From Bacillus pumilus (GTDB taxonomy: Bacteria > Bacillota > Bacilli > Bacillales > Bacillaceae), in assembly GCF_009937765.1 (NCBI RefSeq), contig NZ_CP047089.1, positions 2,106,272-2,170,271 on the forward strand: a stretch of 64,000 nt of DNA. The letters are read 5' to 3'. A program made the translations under genes and the position numbers. Within the stretch, counting starts at the first letter, position 1. Each line of letters starts with the position of its first letter. Shown piece by piece: positions 26,305 through 37,228 of the stretch. The notes under the pieces are model-generated. The model was not told where the DNA came from. It worked only from the letters and a program-made list of their open reading frames with translations, and did no database searches.

Positions 26305-26727
26305 ATGAAAATTCCTTCTTTTAAATATAATGAAAAGGGATTGAATCGTTTTTTTGGTCCTTTAGAGGGAAGAATTATGGAGATCCTTTATGAAGGTGAG
26401 GATATGCCGATTAAAGAGGTGCAGCAAAAGCTGTCAGATGAAAAGCCGATTAATTTCAACACGGTCATGACTGTGCTGAACCGCTTAACCGAAAAAGGAA
26501 TTGTGGAGAAAAAAATAAAAGGGCGCTCATCTATTTATAATCCTGTTTTAACAAAAGAAGAATTTCTCAATGAGCAAACAAAATGGATTACACAAGGACT
26601 GATGGACGATTTCGGTCCACTGGCAGTGAACCATATGGTGGATGCGATTGAAAGTGCTGATCCTGAATTACTCAAAGTGCTAGAAGCACGGCTAGCATCT
26701 AAAAAAGAGGAGCAGCAAAATGAATAA
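26305..26727 (+). CDS. BlaI/MecI-family repressor
   Basis: A 140-aa penicillinase-repressor-type regulator. The winged helix spans about residues 18-80 (GRIMEILYEGEDMPIKEVQQKL, NTVMTVLNRLTEKGIVEKK), followed by a helical dimerisation domain. Such repressors leave DNA when cut through the action of a partner M56 protease. The partner gene overlaps its 3' end by 8 bases. No beta-lactamase gene is nearby. Confidence 0.9.
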   Translation: MKIPSFKYNEKGLNRFFGPLEGRIMEILYEGEDMPIKEVQQKLSDEKPINFNTVMTVLNRLTEKGIVEKKIKGRSSIYNPVLTKEEFLNEQTKWITQGLMDDFGPLAVNHMVDAIESADPELLKVLEARLASKKEEQQNE

Positions 26728-27559
26728 AATGAAGTCGAGTATGCTGTTTTCAGGCGGTATATTGATTGGTTTAGCCATTTTTTATCAGATGGGGTATTAC
26801 GTGCTTTCAAGCTTTTTTGGCTGGAATCAAGCATATAACCTGATCCATGTATGCCAGTCTGTGCTCGAATTCTATGGATTCACTCCTTTAAAATACTTTT
26901 TGGATGCCTTGGTCCTTTACACATTGGGTTTTGCGATTTTCTATATGGCAAAGCAAATTAGAAAGTATATTCAATTCAAACGGCATTTGATGTTGGCAGT
27001 CGATCAGCCGTCAACCGAATCTCTGTCAGAGACATATCAAAATGATATCATTGTGTTTCATTGCCTTGAACCACTTGCTTTTGCAATGGGGATGCTTCAC
27101 CCAAAGGTTTATTTATCAACAGCTCTCATGGACATGCTGGATGAAGAAGAGATTGATGCTGTTGTTCATCACGAATTGCATCACAAATACAGCTATGATC
27201 CTTTAAAGGCTTTCATGTTTTCAATGCTTACAAAAGTCATTTGGTACATTCCAGTGTTAAAGCATATGAGACAAAGCTACTCTGTTTTTCGTGAAGTGAT
27301 TGCAGATGACTATGCCATTCAGCAGACAGGCACTGAGCTTGGAGTAGGGCAGGCCCTTTTGAAGCTGATTAAAAAGAGAACCCAGTTTCAAAAACAAACA
27401 AAGTTTGCGGTGTCCTTTGGGGATCGGGCATTGAATTTAAGAATACAGAAGATCTTAAACCCAACATACAATATTCCTTTCAATGTACCCATCATTCCCA
27501 TTGTCACATCAACCATTCTCATGGTGGCCTTAATGATTATGCTTAACCTAAATTACTAA
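26720..27559 (+). CDS. M56 (BlaR1/MecR1-type) membrane protease lacking a sensor domain
   Basis: A 279-aa zinc metalloprotease with four membrane segments (about 10-30, 58-78, 165-185, 258-276). The zinc motif is H151-E-L-H-H155 and a downstream acidic ligand lies in FREVIADDYA. BlaR1 and MecR1 have a C-terminal penicillin-binding domain after helix 4; here the protein ends at helix 4 (MIMLNLNY), so it cannot sense beta-lactams in that way. It is translationally coupled to the repressor. Confidence 0.88.
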   Translation: MNKMKSSMLFSGGILIGLAIFYQMGYYVLSSFFGWNQAYNLIHVCQSVLEFYGFTPLKYFLDALVLYTLGFAIFYMAKQIRKYIQFKRHLMLAVDQPSTESLSETYQNDIIVFHCLEPLAFAMGMLHPKVYLSTALMDMLDEEEIDAVVHHELHHKYSYDPLKAFMFSMLTKVIWYIPVLKHMRQSYSVFREVIADDYAIQQTGTELGVGQALLKLIKKRTQFQKQTKFAVSFGDRALNLRIQKILNPTYNIPFNVPIIPIVTSTILMVALMIMLNLNY

Positions 27560-27578
27560 TTTTTTTTACTTATTAACA

Positions 27579-27596
27579 TTACATTATGTAGTGTAA
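27579..27596 (+). promoter_or_regulatory. BlaI-type operator before doxX
   Basis: TTACATTATGTAGTGTAA is an imperfect palindrome. Its reverse complement starts TTACACTACA, the same 10 bases as the operator over the blaI promoter at 26273. A TTTACT (27565-27570) could be the -35 of a separate doxX promoter. Confidence 0.6.
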
Positions 27597-27616
27597 AAAC
27601 AGGAGGAAATCACTAT

Positions 27617-28027
27617 ATGAAAACGAATCAAGAAATAGGAACACTTTTCGTACGTGTTATTTTAGGTATTATCTTCTTTCTACACGGACTTCAGGCATAT
27701 CAAGGAGGTCTGGGAGGAACAGCGGCATTCTTTGGACAAATCGGTATACCGGAATTTATGGCCTATATTGTGAAGACGATTGAACTGGTCGGTGGTATCG
27801 CCTTGATTTTAGGTCTAGGAACACGTATTTTCGCAGCATTATTTGTACCAATTATGGCTGTGGCGATTATTACGGTTGGTTTTTCTAAAGGATTTGTTGG
27901 CGGTTATGAATTTGAACTATCGCTGCTCGTCATGGCGCTTTATTTAACACTTAGCGGCAGTAAGATGCTGTCCATTGATGGGATGCTGAAACATCAGCAG
28001 CAAAGCAATGAAGCAAAATTTCATTAA
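27617..28027 (+). CDS. DoxX-family membrane protein
   Basis: A 136-aa protein with four predicted helices and the DoxX features: RVILGIIFFLHGLQ in helix 1, KTIELVGGIALILGLGTR in helix 2-3, and GGYEFELSLLVMALYLTLSG in helix 4. DoxX proteins are linked to thiol or oxidative stress and to quinone chemistry, but the reaction is not established. AGGAGGAAA precedes the ATG. A shared operator ties it to the upstream repressor. Confidence 0.88.
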   Translation: MKTNQEIGTLFVRVILGIIFFLHGLQAYQGGLGGTAAFFGQIGIPEFMAYIVKTIELVGGIALILGLGTRIFAALFVPIMAVAIITVGFSKGFVGGYEFELSLLVMALYLTLSGSKMLSIDGMLKHQQQSNEAKFH

Positions 28028-28037
28028 ACGATCATGA

Positions 28038-28077
28038 AAAAACTCCTTCTGCTATTTGTGGCAGAGGAGTTTTTTTA
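28038..28077 (+). terminator. Terminator after doxX
   Basis: AACTCCTTCTGC and GCAGAGGAGTT form the stem, followed by seven T. Confidence 0.85.
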
Positions 28078-28136
28078 TTTATCAAATTGTCGTTTTCGCG
28101 TTTGAAAAAGGGAAAGAGGTGAGAGGTTTGCTGAAA

Positions 28137-28223
28137 ATAGTCCTTTATTTTATAGATTGAATGAACAAAAAGACGATTTCATTTTTTGACGGAACATACG
28201 ATCTCCTATTAAAATAGGACTAT
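28137..28223. repeat. Nested inverted repeats downstream of yhjR
   Basis: ATAGTCCT-tt-ATTTTA (28137-28152) is matched by TAAAATAGGACTAT (28210-28223), 57 bases away, with its edge against the yhjR stop. The right arm also forms its own hairpin, TCCTATT/AATAGGA (28204-28219). The two structures exclude each other. It may be the yhjR terminator region. Confidence 0.5.
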
Positions 28224-28670
28224 CTAAGACACATGGTGCGTTAAAAGATATAAAAACCATACAGCATGCTGCTGTTCATCTTGAGCAATACGTTTCATCA
28301 GCTCTTTTGTTCCTTGATCCCGGACATAATCTGATACCGTTAAGTAAAAATCGACCGTTTTTTGTTCATCTTTAAATGCGAAAAGAAGCCCTTCTCTAAA
28401 TTGGTCTGGACAAGGTTCTGTTACGCTTGGTTTGTGGTTTTTACCTGTTAAAGAATAATATAGCTTTGAAAATAGTTGATAGTGTCTGACTTCATCCTGG
28501 CGTATTTCTTGAATGATCTTCTTTGCTTCAGGATTTTTTGCCTTTTGGGCAAGTTTTTCGTAGCATTGAATCGCAGAATACTCACCATTGATCGCTTTCT
28601 CAAGATCTGAAATGATCCTTGTATTTTGCCGTATGTCATAAGGCGAGTAGTCATAGTAACCATAATACAT
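28224..28670 (-). CDS. yhjR: Ferritin-like protein YhjR
   Basis: A 148-aa protein with the four-helix ferritin/rubrerythrin-like arrangement. Metal-ligand motifs are NGEYSAIQCYEKL, RQDEVRHYQLF, FKDEQKTVDFY and AQDEQQHAVWF, i.e. two ExxH-type pairs. The N-terminus is Tyr-rich (MYYGYYDYSPYD). It is placed before addB, as in B. subtilis. A sigma-K-like promoter suggests late mother-cell expression and a role in the spore. Confidence 0.85.
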   Translation of the reverse strand: MYYGYYDYSPYDIRQNTRIISDLEKAINGEYSAIQCYEKLAQKAKNPEAKKIIQEIRQDEVRHYQLFSKLYYSLTGKNHKPSVTEPCPDQFREGLLFAFKDEQKTVDFYLTVSDYVRDQGTKELMKRIAQDEQQHAVWFLYLLTHHVS

Positions 28671-28704
28671 GATATTGCCAGCCTCCTTTTAGTTCATGAT
28701 GGTT

Positions 28705-28732
28705 TATGATATGAAAAGAGTGAGGAAAGGTG
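28705..28732 (-). promoter_or_regulatory. Sigma-K-like promoter of yhjR
   Basis: On the minus strand CACC (28732-28729) and CATATCATA (28713-28705) are 15 bases apart. This matches the sigma-K pattern mACm-N15-CATAnnnTA. Confidence 0.6.
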
Positions 28733-28773
28733 CCTATGTCTTTTTTAGAAAGGAGAATAGGAACGTGATAGGA

Positions 28774-28805
28774 AAATAGCTATTTCCCTTTATTTTCGCT
28801 AGAAT
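28774..28805 (+). promoter_or_regulatory. Palindrome and -10 in the addB promoter region
   Basis: AAATAGCTATTT (28774-28785) is a perfect palindrome, 14 bases before TAGAAT (28800-28805), a probable -10. Read as AAAA-N5-ATTT it is one base from a ComK AT-box. In B. subtilis addAB is ComK-activated, but no second AT-box at a legal distance is seen here. Confidence 0.35.
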
Positions 28806-28834
28806 ATGAGTACATAAGAAAGGTGTTGTGGAAC

Positions 28835-31800
28835 GTGGAGATTCAGTTTTTAGCAGGCAGATCGGGGAGTGGAAAAACGACTGCAATCTTAGAGGAAATC
28901 AAAGAACAGCTTCGGCTTGATCCGTTGGGTCCGCCAATCATTTTTTTAGTCCCGGATCAAATGACATTTTTAATGGAATATGAGCTTGCGAAAACGTCTG
29001 AAGCTGGTGGAATGATCAGAGCTAAAGTATTTAGTTTCACTCGACTTGCTTGGTCTATTTTACAGCAGACTGGTGGAGCGAACCGGCAATTTGTGACAAG
29101 CACAGGAATTCAAATGCTTTTAAGAAAAGTGATTGAAGAGCAGAAAGACAAGTTTAAAGTATTCAAAAAAGCGAGTGATAAGCCGGGGTTTGTAGAGCAA
29201 ATCGAAAAAACGATGGCTGAATTCAAAAGATACTGTATGCTGCCTGAGGAAATTGAGAAAATTTCAGTGGAGAGCATGCTTTCAGAGTATACAGAAGAAA
29301 GACGGGCAGCCGAAAAATTGCATGACCTCCATGTTCTTTATCAGCAGATGGAGGAGCATTTACAAGATGAATATGTGCACTCAGAAGACTATTTGAATCT
29401 ACTTGCCCAGCAAATTCCTTCAGCAGAAGAAATAAAAGGAGCACATATTTATATCGATGGTTTTTATCAATTTACACCGCAGCAGCTTCTTGTCATCGAA
29501 CAGCTCTTGCTGCATGCAGCAAAAGTAACTGCGGCTTTTACAGTAGATCAATCTTATCATGATAGGCAGCCAAATGAACTTGATTTATTTCGTATGACAG
29601 GTAAAACGTATTTCCAACTCTATCAGCTTGCTAAAGAGTGCGGAGCTGACATTTCTGAAACCATTTTTGAAAGAAATCATCGGCACCTTTATACACCAGA
29701 TCTTGCTTATTTAGAACACCAATATGAGCAGCGGCCAGTACAACCATACCAGGAAAATACCCCTCATCTCACAGTGTCTAAAAGTGCAAGTAAACGAGCT
29801 GAAATTGAAGGAGTAGCGAGAGACATCCTTGATTTAGTGAGAGAAAAAGGACTTAGACTGCGAGATATCTCGGTTGTAGCGCGGCATGTAGACGACTATA
29901 AAGATACGTTAAAAGAGGTTTTTCGAGATTACGATATTCCATTTTTTATTGATGGAAATGAATCGATGCAGTATCATCCGCTCATCGAATTGATTCGTTC
30001 GAGCTTGGATGTCATAAAAGGAAATTGGCGGTATGAAGCGGTATTTCGCTGCGTAAAAACAGAGTTCTTATTTCCGCTTGAAATCACTAAGAACAAAGCA
30101 CGAGAGCAGGCGGATCAGCTCGAAAACTATTGTATTGCTTACGGTGTAAAAGGAGAGCGCTGGACAAACGGTTCCCGGTTTCATTACAGGCGCTTCCAAT
30201 CATTAGATGAGGATTTCAGACAAACGGATCAAGAAATTGAAATGGAACAAATGCTGAATGACGTCAAAGAATGGATCACGCCTCCGCTTTACCAGTTGCA
30301 GAAAAGGCTCAAAAATGCGCAAAAGGTAAGAGATATGGTAGAGGCTGTCTATGTCTTTTTAGAAGAGATACAAGTACCAGATAAGCTTGAAAAAGCGAGG
30401 CTAGAAGCTGAAGAAGCAGGTCGATTAGCTGAAGCAATGCAGCACGGGCAAGTATGGGATGCGGTCATTCAATTAATGGATGAATTTGTTGACATGCTAG
30501 GTGACGAAGAGCTCTCATTTCCTTTATTTCAACAGATGATAGATACAGGGTTAGCTTCTCTAAAATTCGCTTTAATTCCGCCATCACTCGACCAAGTATT
30601 TATCGGAAGTATGGATTTATCCAGAATGTATCAAGTGAAGTGTATGTTTATCATTGGTGTAAATGATGGCGTTATTCCCGCGCGTCCCTCTGATGAGAGT
30701 GTATTGTCTGAAGATGACCGAGAATGGTTAAAGCGAGCAGGAGCAGAGCTGGCAGAGACAGGAAAGGAACGGCTGCTAGATGAACAATTTTTAATTTACC
30801 AAGCGTTATCAAGTCCATCCCATCATTTATATCTATCCTATGCGGCTTCTGATGCAGAAGGACGTTCTCTATTGCCTTCGCCACTTATCAAGTATTGCCA
30901 AGAGCTTATGCCAAATCATCAGCAGGCTCTTTATGTGTTAGATCCAGAACTGCTGGAAGACGATGAGCAATTAAAATTTGTAGCGAATGAGCATGTTTCG
31001 TTGTCTTATACCATCTCACAGCTCCAGCAATGGCTCAATCAATATCCCATTAGCGGTGTATGGTGGAGTGTCTATAACTACTTAATGACATCTCCTAATC
31101 GGGATGTATCAAAAAATATCATGTCAAGTTTGTTCTTTACAAATCGAGCAAAGCCATTAAAGCCTAATGTCACAAAAGAGCTTTACGGTGATCATATTCA
31201 GGGCAGTGTTTCAAGAATGGAGAAGTTCAATGCGTGTGCATTTTCTCACTTTGCTTCCCACGGTTTAAAACTAAAGGATCGGCAATTTTACAAATTGGAA
31301 GCACCTGATATCGGCCAGTTGTTTCACTCAGCTTTGAAGCATATTTCAGATACGCTAGTTGAACAAAAAAAGGATTGGAAAAACTTAACGAAGGAAGATT
31401 GTGTCACCTATTCAAGACATGCAATCGAACAGCTTGCGCCGCGTCTTCAAAAGGAAATTCTATTAAGCTCTAATCGGCATGCTTATATTAAAGAAAAGCT
31501 TCAGAAAATCTTAATTCGAGTCTCTTCTATATTAAGTGAACATGCCAAAGTGAGTGGATTTTCTCCAGTAGGGCTTGAGTTAGGTTTTGGAGGCCAAGGA
31601 CCTTTGCCGCCGTTTACTTTTCAATTAAAGAATGGCTGCACGATGGAGCTAGTCGGAAGAATTGACAGGGTAGATAAAGCAGAAGGTTCAAAAGGGCTGT
31701 TTTTAAGAATCGTCGATTACAAATCCAGTGAGAAAGGTCTTGACCTAGCAGAAGTATACTATGGTCTTGCCTTGCAAATGCTCACATACTTAGACCTCAC

Positions 31801-32344
31801 CATTACGTATTCGAAGGAGTGGCTAGGCATAGAAGCAACGCCTGCTGGCATTTTATATTTCCATATTCATGACCCGCTCATTCAAGCCCCGATTCCACTT
31901 GCAGAGGATGAAATTGAGCAGGAAATATTCAAGAAATTTAAAATGAAGGGCTTATTACTTGAAGATGTGGAAGCAGTCAAGCTAATGGATCAAACGCTTG
32001 AGTCAGGTAGATCACAAGTCATTCAAGCCGGCTTGAAAAAGGATGGGTCTTTCCGTTCTGATTCGGCGGTTTTAAGTGAAGATCATTTCCATATACTCAC
32101 ACAACACGTTCGGCGCACATTTGAAGAAGCAGGCGAAAGAATTACAAATGGAGAGGTCGCAATTAATCCATATAAATTAAAGGACCAAACACCTTGCCGC
32201 TTTTGTTCATTCAAGTCTATTTGCCAATTCGATGAATCAATAGAAGATAATGATTTTAGGGTGCTCACCTCTGAAAAGGATGATGTTGTGATAGAACGGA
32301 TCAAAAAAGAAGGGGATCAGTATGCAAATACCAAAACCGAATAA
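28835..32344 (+). CDS. addB: ATP-dependent helicase/nuclease subunit B, AddB
   Basis: The AddB subunit (1169 aa) of the AddAB helicase-nuclease, which resects double-strand breaks and responds to Chi. Walker A is GRSGSGKT (8-15). The C-terminal RecB-type nuclease carries [10 protein letters not shown] and the iron-sulfur cysteines: one in FNACAFSHF and three in [11 protein letters not shown] chose the GTG at 28835 because AGAAAGGTG lies 9 bases before it; the frame opens at 28823. It overlaps addA by 23 bases. Confidence 0.95.
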   Translation: MEIQFLAGRSGSGKTTAILEEIKEQLRLDPLGPPIIFLVPDQMTFLMEYELAKTSEAGGMIRAKVFSFTRLAWSILQQTGGANRQFVTSTGIQMLLRKVIEEQKDKFKVFKKASDKPGFVEQIEKTMAEFKRYCMLPEEIEKISVESMLSEYTEERRAAEKLHDLHVLYQQMEEHLQDEYVHSEDYLNLLAQQIPSAEEIKGAHIYIDGFYQFTPQQLLVIEQLLLHAAKVTAAFTVDQSYHDRQPNELDLFRMTGKTYFQLYQLAKECGADISETIFERNHRHLYTPDLAYLEHQYEQRPVQPYQENTPHLTVSKSASKRAEIEGVARDILDLVREKGLRLRDISVVARHVDDYKDTLKEVFRDYDIPFFIDGNESMQYHPLIELIRSSLDVIKGNWRYEAVFRCVKTEFLFPLEITKNKAREQADQLENYCIAYGVKGERWTNGSRFHYRRFQSLDEDFRQTDQEIEMEQMLNDVKEWITPPLYQLQKRLKNAQKVRDMVEAVYVFLEEIQVPDKLEKARLEAEEAGRLAEAMQHGQVWDAVIQLMDEFVDMLGDEELSFPLFQQMIDTGLASLKFALIPPSLDQVFIGSMDLSRMYQVKCMFIIGVNDGVIPARPSDESVLSEDDREWLKRAGAELAETGKERLLDEQFLIYQALSSPSHHLYLSYAASDAEGRSLLPSPLIKYCQELMPNHQQALYVLDPELLEDDEQLKFVANEHVSLSYTISQLQQWLNQYPISGVWWSVYNYLMTSPNRDVSKNIMSSLFFTNRAKPLKPNVTKELYGDHIQGSVSRMEKFNACAFSHFASHGLKLKDRQFYKLEAPDIGQLFHSALKHISDTLVEQKKDWKNLTKEDCVTYSRHAIEQLAPRLQKEILLSSNRHAYIKEKLQKILIRVSSILSEHAKVSGFSPVGLELGFGGQGPLPPFTFQLKNGCTMELVGRIDRVDKAEGSKGLFLRIVDYKSSEKGLDLAEVYYGLALQMLTYLDLTITYSKEWLGIEATPAGILYFHIHDPLIQAPIPLAEDEIEQEIFKKFKMKGLLLEDVEAVKLMDQTLESGRSQVIQAGLKKDGSFRSDSAVLSEDHFHILTQHVRRTFEEAGERITNGEVAINPYKLKDQTPCRFCSFKSICQFDESIEDNDFRVLTSEKDDVVIERIKKEGDQYANTKTE

Positions 32345-35300
32345 CAGTACGTGGACGGATGACCAGTGGGAAGCCATCGTTTCAGAAGGACAAGATATCT
32401 TAGTTGCGGCGGCGGCAGGTTCAGGTAAAACAGCTGTTTTGGTTGAACGCCTGATTCGAAAGATGACCCGGCCTGAACATCCAGTTGATGTCGATCGTCT
32501 GCTCGTTGTGACTTTCACAAATGCATCTGCAGCAGAGATGAAGCATCGGATCACAGAAGCACTTGAAAAAGAATTAGCCAAAAATCCTGGGTCTCTTCAT
32601 ATGAGAAGGCAGCTGTCCCTCATGAATCGAGCCAATATTTCAACCTTGCACTCCTTTTGCTTACAGGTTTTACGGACCTTTTACTATGAAATTGATCTTG
32701 ATCCAGGCTTCCGTTTGGCTGATCAAACAGAAGGAGAACTATTAGGAGATGAAGTGTTAGACGAACTGTTTGAGGATGAATATAAGGCTGGGAAGCCATC
32801 ATTCTTTGAATTGGTTGATCGTTACACGTCTGACCGTCATGACTTAGATTTGCAATGGCTCGTGAAGAGAATCTATGATTTTTCAAGATCTCATCCTTCT
32901 CCGGAGCAATGGATGCGGGCATTCCTTTCACTATATGATGTAGATGCTCAAACAAAAGTAGAAGAATTACCGTTTTATCCCTATATCAAAGAAGATCTTT
33001 CGCTCGTTCTCCGGAGCTGCCAGGAGCTGCTTGAACGAGCTCTTTCGCTATCAAAAGAGCCCGGCGGTCCAGCACCGAGAGCAGAGAATTTTATAGATGA
33101 TTTAGAGCAAGTCAATGAATTAATCCGTCATCAAGATGATTTTGAGAAACTATATGAGCTTTTACCGAACGTCAATTTTAAAAGGCTTAAAACGTGCAAA
33201 GGGGACGAATATGACCCTGTTTTATTAGAGAAAGCTACTGATGCACGTAATCAAGCAAAAAAACAATTAGAAAAACTAAAAGATGAGTACTTCATGCGCA
33301 GTCCTGCCCAGCATTTAAAAAGCTTAGCTGAAATGAAGCCGATTGTCGAGACACTTGTAGAGCTAGTGATCCAATTTGGTGAGCGCTTCGAAAGAGCGAA
33401 GCAGGAAAAGTCTATTGTCGATTTTTCCGATTTAGAGCACTATTGCTTACGCATTTTAGCGGAGCAGGATGCAGAAGGACATTTGATCGAAACAGAAGCT
33501 GCTAAGTACTATCAACAGCAGTTTGAAGAAGTGCTCGTTGATGAATACCAGGATACAAACCTTGTACAAGAAACAATTTTAAAACTTGTATCTAAAGGAG
33601 AACATTCTTCAGAGGGTAATCTGTTTATGGTTGGTGATGTCAAGCAGTCTATTTATCGTTTTAGACTGGCTGAGCCCATGCTCTTTTTAAACAAATATAA
33701 ACACTTTCAACCAGACGGCAAAGAAACAGGAAAGAGAATCGATTTAAATAAAAACTTCCGCAGCCGTTCAGATGTTTTAGATAGTACGAACTTTTTGTTC
33801 AAGCAGCTGATGGGGGAAACAGTTGGAGAAATTGAATATGATGAACAAGCTGAATTAAAGCTTGGAGCGAGTTATCCAGAAAGCAAAGATACAACGACAG
33901 AAATGCTTCTTGTCCACTTAGATCAGCAGGAAGCAGAAACGGGCGAAGAGCGAGAAGAGCTCGAGACCGTCCAATTTGAAGCGAGAATCATTGCTAAAAA
34001 AATAAAAGAATTAGTTGAGCAGCCATTTCAAGTGTACGATGCAAAGCAGCAAATGACCCGGAACTTGCAGTATCGAGACATTGTCATTTTACTTCGGTCT
34101 ATGCCGTGGGCTCCGCAAATGATGGAGGAATTAAAGAAGCAGGGAATCCCCGTATATGCGAATCTTTCCTCTGGTTATTTTGAAGCAACAGAGGTGTCTG
34201 TCATCCTTTCTTTGTTAAAAGTGATCGATAATCCATATCAGGATATCCCGCTTGCTGCTGTTTTAAGATCACCTCTTGTTCATTTAGATGAAAATGAGTT
34301 GGCACTGATTCGGACGAGTGATAAAAAAGGCACGTATTATGATGCTGTAAAGGCCTTTATGAGTGTGACTCATTCTGATCATCCTACATGCAAAAAGCTA
34401 GAGCGATTTTTCCAATTACTGCGCAAATGGCGTGATTTCTCCATCAATCATTCGGTGGCAGAATTAATTTGGGAAGTCTACCGCGATACACAGTATCTTG
34501 ATTATGTTGGCGGAATGCCTGGAGGTAAGCAGCGGCAAGCGAATCTTCGTGCCCTTTATGACCGGGCCAAGCAGTACGAAAAAGCTGCCTTTAGAGGGCT
34601 ATTCCGATTCCTTCGTTTTATTGAAAGAATGCAGGAGCGTGGGGACGATCTTGGTGCGGCAAAAACGTTCAGTGAAACAGAGGACGTTGTGCGCATGATG
34701 ACGATTCATAGTAGTAAAGGATTAGAATTCCCAGTCGTCTTTACCGTAGGACTTGGCAGAAACTTTAATATGATGGACTTAAACCAGTCTTATTTACTTG
34801 ATAAAGAACTAGGCTTTGGAAGCAAGTATATCCATCCTGAGCTGAGAATTAGTTATGCGACTTTACCACTTGTGGCGATGAAAAAAAAGATGAGAAAAGA
34901 GTTGTTATCTGAAGAGCTTAGAGTGCTTTATGTGGCGCTCACAAGGGCTAAAGAAAAATTATTTCTCGTCGGCTCTGTCAAAAATCAGGTGAAAGCATTA
35001 AGCAAATGGCAAAATGCCGCAACCGGAGAAGAGTGGCTGCTCCCAGATTTTGAACGGTATCAATCGAAAACATACTTAGATTTCATTGGACCTGCCCTCA
35101 TCCGTCATCAAGCGATGTCATCTGTTTTAGAAGAAACAGGGGATGTTGTTCTTTCGCATCCGTCTACATTCACTATCTCATTTACGCAAGCTTCTGATCT
35201 TTTAAAGGAAGATATGTCACTTGAAAAGAAAGAGCAAGACGAGATTGTACAAGCATTGATGGATGGTCTACCTGTTGAAGGATATGGCGATGCTGATGAG

Positions 35301-36026
35301 AAGGTGGCAGAGAGGCTCTCGTGGAAATATCCGTATCTAGCGGCCTCACAAGTCGGCACAAAGCAGTCTGTTTCCGAGATAAAAAGAATGAAAGAAATAC
35401 AGGATGAGTACAGTGTTCCTTCTTCTATTCGAAAAGCTCGTGCAACGTTGTATGACCGGCCGGCTTTCATGAAGAAAAAAACACTCACTGCCGCAGAACA
35501 AGGCACCGCCATGCATACAGTGATGCAGCATATCCCGCTTCCTTCTGAGGAGCCCTATGATGAGTCACGTATAGGACACTTGCTCGATTCTTTACAACAG
35601 CGAGACCTGCTAACAGATGAGCAGGTTCAGTCAATTAATCAAGAGGGAATCGCTGCTTTCTTCTCTACTTCAATTGGTCAAAAACTGCTAAAAGCGGACT
35701 GGGTGAAACGAGAGGTGTCATTTAGTATGGTGTTACCTGTTAAGGAGGTATACAGTCATATTGATACTGAGGGAGAGCCTGTTCTAATTCAAGGAATGAT
35801 TGACTGTTTATTTGAAACAGATGGAAAGCTATATTTACTAGATTATAAAACTGATAGAGTTCAAGGCAGATATACAGGTGGAATTGACGCTGCTGTACCA
35901 ATCTTGAAAAAGCGTTATGAAACCCAAATCGCGTTATATGCAAAAGCGGTAGAGCGTTTGACAAACAGAACATTAGAGGAGAAAATTCTTTATTTCTTCG
36001 ATGGAAATGTAGAGATATCTTTATAA
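32322..36026 (+). CDS. addA: ATP-dependent helicase/nuclease subunit A, AddA
   Basis: AddA (1234 aa) is the motor helicase of the UvrD/RecB type plus a nuclease domain. Motif I is AAAGSGKT with K36, motif II is VDEYQDTN, motif III is [13 protein letters not shown], and motif VI is [15 protein letters not shown]. The nuclease motif [11 protein letters not shown] is near the C-terminus. With AddB it replaces RecBCD in Gram-positives. It sits in the run addB-addA-sbcD-sbcC-yisB. Confidence 0.96.
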   Translation: MQIPKPNNSTWTDDQWEAIVSEGQDILVAAAAGSGKTAVLVERLIRKMTRPEHPVDVDRLLVVTFTNASAAEMKHRITEALEKELAKNPGSLHMRRQLSLMNRANISTLHSFCLQVLRTFYYEIDLDPGFRLADQTEGELLGDEVLDELFEDEYKAGKPSFFELVDRYTSDRHDLDLQWLVKRIYDFSRSHPSPEQWMRAFLSLYDVDAQTKVEELPFYPYIKEDLSLVLRSCQELLERALSLSKEPGGPAPRAENFIDDLEQVNELIRHQDDFEKLYELLPNVNFKRLKTCKGDEYDPVLLEKATDARNQAKKQLEKLKDEYFMRSPAQHLKSLAEMKPIVETLVELVIQFGERFERAKQEKSIVDFSDLEHYCLRILAEQDAEGHLIETEAAKYYQQQFEEVLVDEYQDTNLVQETILKLVSKGEHSSEGNLFMVGDVKQSIYRFRLAEPMLFLNKYKHFQPDGKETGKRIDLNKNFRSRSDVLDSTNFLFKQLMGETVGEIEYDEQAELKLGASYPESKDTTTEMLLVHLDQQEAETGEEREELETVQFEARIIAKKIKELVEQPFQVYDAKQQMTRNLQYRDIVILLRSMPWAPQMMEELKKQGIPVYANLSSGYFEATEVSVILSLLKVIDNPYQDIPLAAVLRSPLVHLDENELALIRTSDKKGTYYDAVKAFMSVTHSDHPTCKKLERFFQLLRKWRDFSINHSVAELIWEVYRDTQYLDYVGGMPGGKQRQANLRALYDRAKQYEKAAFRGLFRFLRFIERMQERGDDLGAAKTFSETEDVVRMMTIHSSKGLEFPVVFTVGLGRNFNMMDLNQSYLLDKELGFGSKYIHPELRISYATLPLVAMKKKMRKELLSEELRVLYVALTRAKEKLFLVGSVKNQVKALSKWQNAATGEEWLLPDFERYQSKTYLDFIGPALIRHQAMSSVLEETGDVVLSHPSTFTISFTQASDLLKEDMSLEKKEQDEIVQALMDGLPVEGYGDADEKVAERLSWKYPYLAASQVGTKQSVSEIKRMKEIQDEYSVPSSIRKARATLYDRPAFMKKKTLTAAEQGTAMHTVMQHIPLPSEEPYDESRIGHLLDSLQQRDLLTDEQVQSINQEGIAAFFSTSIGQKLLKADWVKREVSFSMVLPVKEVYSHIDTEGEPVLIQGMIDCLFETDGKLYLLDYKTDRVQGRYTGGIDAAVPILKKRYETQIALYAKAVERLTNRTLEEKILYFFDGNVEISL

Positions 36027-36052
36027 ATGTATCGGAATGAGAGGTGAATCAC

Positions 36053-37228
36053 ATGAGGATTCTGCATACAGCGGATTGGCATTTAGGGAAAACCCTTGAA
36101 GGCCGAAGCCGGCTTGATGAGCAAGCACAGTTTTTAGATGAACTGTATCAAATCGTGAAAGACGAGCACATTGATGTCATTGTGATGGCTGGTGATGCCT
36201 TTGATACAGTGAATCCGCCTGCTAGAGCAGAGCAGCTTTTTTATGAAAGCCTATCTGCCTTATCTGATAAAGGAAAACGACAGGTAGTAGTCATTTCAGG
36301 AAACCACGATAATCCGGATCGCTTATCAGCTGCATCGCCTTTAACAAATGATCAAGGGATTCATTTAATTGGATATCCGACTAATGACATCATTCGAGTC
36401 GATGTTCCTTCTGCGGATGAACGTTTATCCATTGCGGCACTCGCTTATCCGTCTGAGGCGAGGCTGAATGAGGTACTGGCTGAAACATTTGAAGAGAAAT
36501 TGCTTCGTGATCATTACAATTTAAAGATTCAACAAGCGTTTCAACATTTAAGTACTCAATTTCAACCGGATACGGTGAATATCGCAACAAGCCACATTTA
36601 TGTGGCTGGAGGAAGTCAAACAGATTCAGAAAGACCGATTGAAGTAGGCGGCGCATATACCGTTGCGGCTGAAAGTCTGCCAGAATCCGCTTGCTATGTT
36701 GCACTTGGTCATTTGCACAGGCCGCAAACGATCAAACGTGCCAAAACGATTGCTCGTTATTCTGGATCACCACTTGCTTATAGCTTTTCTGAATCAGGCT
36801 ATGCCAAATCAGTCACAATTGTAGAGGCAAAACCGAATGAAAAAGCAAGCTGGAAAGAAGTGTTTTTATCGAGCGGAAAGCCACTTATGAAATGGAAGGC
36901 GACTGAGGGACTGAGTCAAGTGTACGAGTGGTTGGATGAAAAACGGGATCTTCAGGCATGGATTGATCTAGAGATTCATTTAACAGATCAGCTCTCTATT
37001 GAAGAAATCCATCAGCTCCGAAAGCAGCATAGTGGGTTTGTTCATATTCGTCCAAAATTCAAAGAACTACAGCAAATAGAAGAGCAAAAGCAAGTGGAAA
37101 AACTCTCGATCGAAGAGAGGTTCGTGAAGTTTTATGAGCGCCAGACAGGTGGCGGTTTGCCTGATGAAAAAACAGTCAAACTGTTTTTAGAGCTAGCCAA
37201 TGATATGCAAGAGGAGGAAGCGACTTGA
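36053..37228 (+). CDS. sbcD: Nuclease SbcD (Mre11 homologue)
   Basis: A 391-aa metallophosphoesterase nuclease. Motifs are ADWHLGKTLEG, AGDAFD, VISGNHDN and a late ALGHLHRPQ, the Mre11 set of metal ligands. With SbcC it opens hairpins and processes blocked DNA ends. A GTG at 36044 is in frame, but GAGAGG and the family N-terminus (MRILHTADWH) support the ATG at 36053. Confidence 0.96.
   Translation: MRILHTADWHLGKTLEGRSRLDEQAQFLDELYQIVKDEHIDVIVMAGDAFDTVNPPARAEQLFYESLSALSDKGKRQVVVISGNHDNPDRLSAASPLTNDQGIHLIGYPTNDIIRVDVPSADERLSIAALAYPSEARLNEVLAETFEEKLLRDHYNLKIQQAFQHLSTQFQPDTVNIATSHIYVAGGSQTDSERPIEVGGAYTVAAESLPESACYVALGHLHRPQTIKRAKTIARYSGSPLAYSFSESGYAKSVTIVEAKPNEKASWKEVFLSSGKPLMKWKATEGLSQVYEWLDEKRDLQAWIDLEIHLTDQLSIEEIHQLRKQHSGFVHIRPKFKELQQIEEQKQVEKLSIEERFVKFYERQTGGGLPDEKTVKLFLELANDMQEEEAT

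Noticed and set aside
26305-28027. A beta-lactam resistance locus (blaI-blaR1)
   Set aside because: No beta-lactamase or PBP gene is adjacent and the protease lacks the penicillin-binding sensor domain.
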